DNA from: Planctomycetota bacterium
Lineage (GTDB): Bacteria > Planctomycetota > Brocadiia > SM23-32 > JAKLEA01
Length of the DNA stretch: 64,000 nt
Assembly (NCBI GenBank): GCA_022711755.1
Contig: JAKLEA010000022.1
Span: 38,918-102,917 of the forward strand
Reading direction: 5' to 3'
The notes beneath the pieces were generated by a model. The model searched no databases. It had not been told where the DNA came from and saw nothing but the letters and a program-made list of their open reading frames with translations. Position numbers and translations under genes: made by a program. Below, piece after piece: positions 63,311-64,000 of this stretch; position 1 is the first letter of the stretch; the number at the start of each line of letters is the position of its first letter.

Positions 63311-63371
63311 TTTTTTCTCCGGCATTATTGGTTCATTGGTGTGTCAGACGCCGTTTCCGGCAAGTGGAAGA

Positions 63372-63400
63372 ACAATACCATCCGCATGTCGGGAAGTCAA
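63372..63400 (-). promoter_or_regulatory. Near-consensus sigma-70 promoter for eno
   Basis: TTGACT (63400-63395) and TATTGT (63377-63372) are separated by 17 bases on the minus strand. Transcription would begin near 63365, about 55 bases before the eno ATG. Confidence 0.62.
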
Positions 63401-63572
63401 CATTCGTGAGGGCTTTGCCTTAATCCTTCATGTGGAATCGCTGACGGCATGGCTTGGAGGCGTGAAACCGCGGATTTTTAACACGCCACGCGATACTTTC
63501 ATTTGTGCATGTTAATGAGTCGAATCTACTTTGTTCTGCAACAGAACCGTTGCATTCTTAAGCGCATTCCAC

Positions 63573-63788
63573 TCAATCTGTGAAGCCGCTTTGCGGCCCG
63601 TTTCCCGGTGGAGGCCTGTCATCCAGCAGAATCATTGAATACACCGCCATCAGGCCGACAATCCCGAATATGACGGCGAATGCCAGCCACCTTCCATCCC
63701 TTGCCAGCGGCATTGCGGCGATGAGTAACAGTATCGCGACAACCAGACAGCCGATGCTCGTCGTGATCTGCCCTCTTCCCTGAGACAT
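63573..63788 (-). CDS. Small two-helix membrane protein, unknown
   Basis: The 71-residue product has two hydrophobic helices ('SIGCLVVAILLLIAAM', 'LAFAVIFGIVGLMAVYSMIL') separated by 'PLARDGRW', and a Pro/Gly-rich C-terminus. No family is recognised. The clean topology and normal codon mix favour a real gene, but the length leaves doubt. It is about 260 bases upstream of eno on the same strand. Confidence 0.5.
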   Translation of the reverse strand: MSQGRGQITTSIGCLVVAILLLIAAMPLARDGRWLAFAVIFGIVGLMAVYSMILLDDRPPPGNGPQSGFTD

Positions 63789-63850
63789 GGTTCTTATGCC
63801 TCATCATGTAGAAACACAACGCTACCAAGGCGGCTCCATGCGCGCGTAGT

Positions 63851-63891
63851 GTGTGCGAAACCGCAGTTTTGCACACGCGCCAATTGGCGCG
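63851..63891. repeat. Palindromic repeat, family B copy 2, with adjoining perfect palindrome
   Basis: GTGTGCGAAAC (63851-63861) pairs with GTTTTGCACAC (63866-63876), matching the arms at 52097-52125. A perfect 16-bp palindrome CGCGCCAATTGGCGCG (63876-63891) follows directly. The rest of the gap to 64000 shows no gene. Confidence 0.55.
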
Positions 63892-64000
63892 TTCTCTGCG
63901 TCGCTGCGCTCTGCCTTAGGACGCACCCTTGTATCTTGGAAAACGGTTAAAGGTAGAGAGTAATCAGAGTAATCTCTAGACAGGGAAAGACAGCCCCCTA

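Overview
The window is a 64 kb piece of a chromosome (roughly 57% G+C, judged by eye) from a Gram-negative bacterium with meso-diaminopimelate peptidoglycan. No mobile element, phage, CRISPR array, rRNA or tRNA was found. The mix of traits suggests an uncultured polysaccharide-degrading lineage near the PVC group (Lentisphaerota/Kiritimatiellota) or a similar phylum such as Sumerlaeota or Hydrogenedentota: secreted glycan-active enzymes, GTP-dependent PEP carboxykinase, MttB-like and UroD-like putative cobamide methyltransferase relatives, a Tad export core, and a division/cell-wall cluster without murD, ftsA or ftsZ. This placement is inference, since no marker was aligned.

Layout. 1-13 kb: end of an MttB-family gene, a BaiN/HI0933 flavoprotein, an AsmA-like membrane protein, an MFS transporter, a GH43 lipoprotein, a Na/Pi cotransporter with Ig-like and PhoU domains, a DUF2294 protein, divergent chorismate synthase and GTP-PEPCK. 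13-18.4 kb: plant-glycan genes (tandem-domain esterase, GH5, PL10 pectate lyase). 18.4-21.4 kb: rpsB-tsf-pyrH-frr on the minus strand, with a clear promoter, a structured leader and a TTG start. 21.6-38.2 kb: a membrane-anchored gluzincin, then the plus-strand cluster mraZ-rsmH-ftsL-ftsI-murE-murF-mraY-ftsW-murG-murC-murB-ddl-ftsQ. 38.3-38.5 kb: a long inverted-repeat element. 38.5-42.9 kb: tadA-tadB-tadC plus a small membrane protein. 43-52 kb: HEAT-repeat lipoprotein, pdxA, a GH-like unknown, an MrfA-type helicase, trpS, a UroD-like protein. 52-56 kb: hydroxypyruvate isomerase-like protein, gatC, a large secreted unknown. 56-63.4 kb: eno-ftsB-like-miaA-yggS-yggU-ileS, apparently one minus-strand operon. 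The end holds a small membrane protein and a palindromic repeat.

The most distinctive signals are non-coding. Several promoters match the sigma-70 consensus closely (16-18 base spacers). The pckG leader carries a strong intrinsic terminator with competing hairpins between promoter and gene, so it is a candidate attenuator, riboswitch or small RNA. The rpsB leader has a 10-bp stem followed by a U-rich tract, a candidate S2 autoregulatory element. TGGGA boxes overlap the mraZ promoter. Two families of palindromic repeats lie between genes from about 49 kb to the end. No complete new multi-gene system is evident; the best leads are the two leaders, the 38.3 kb element and several unusual domain architectures.
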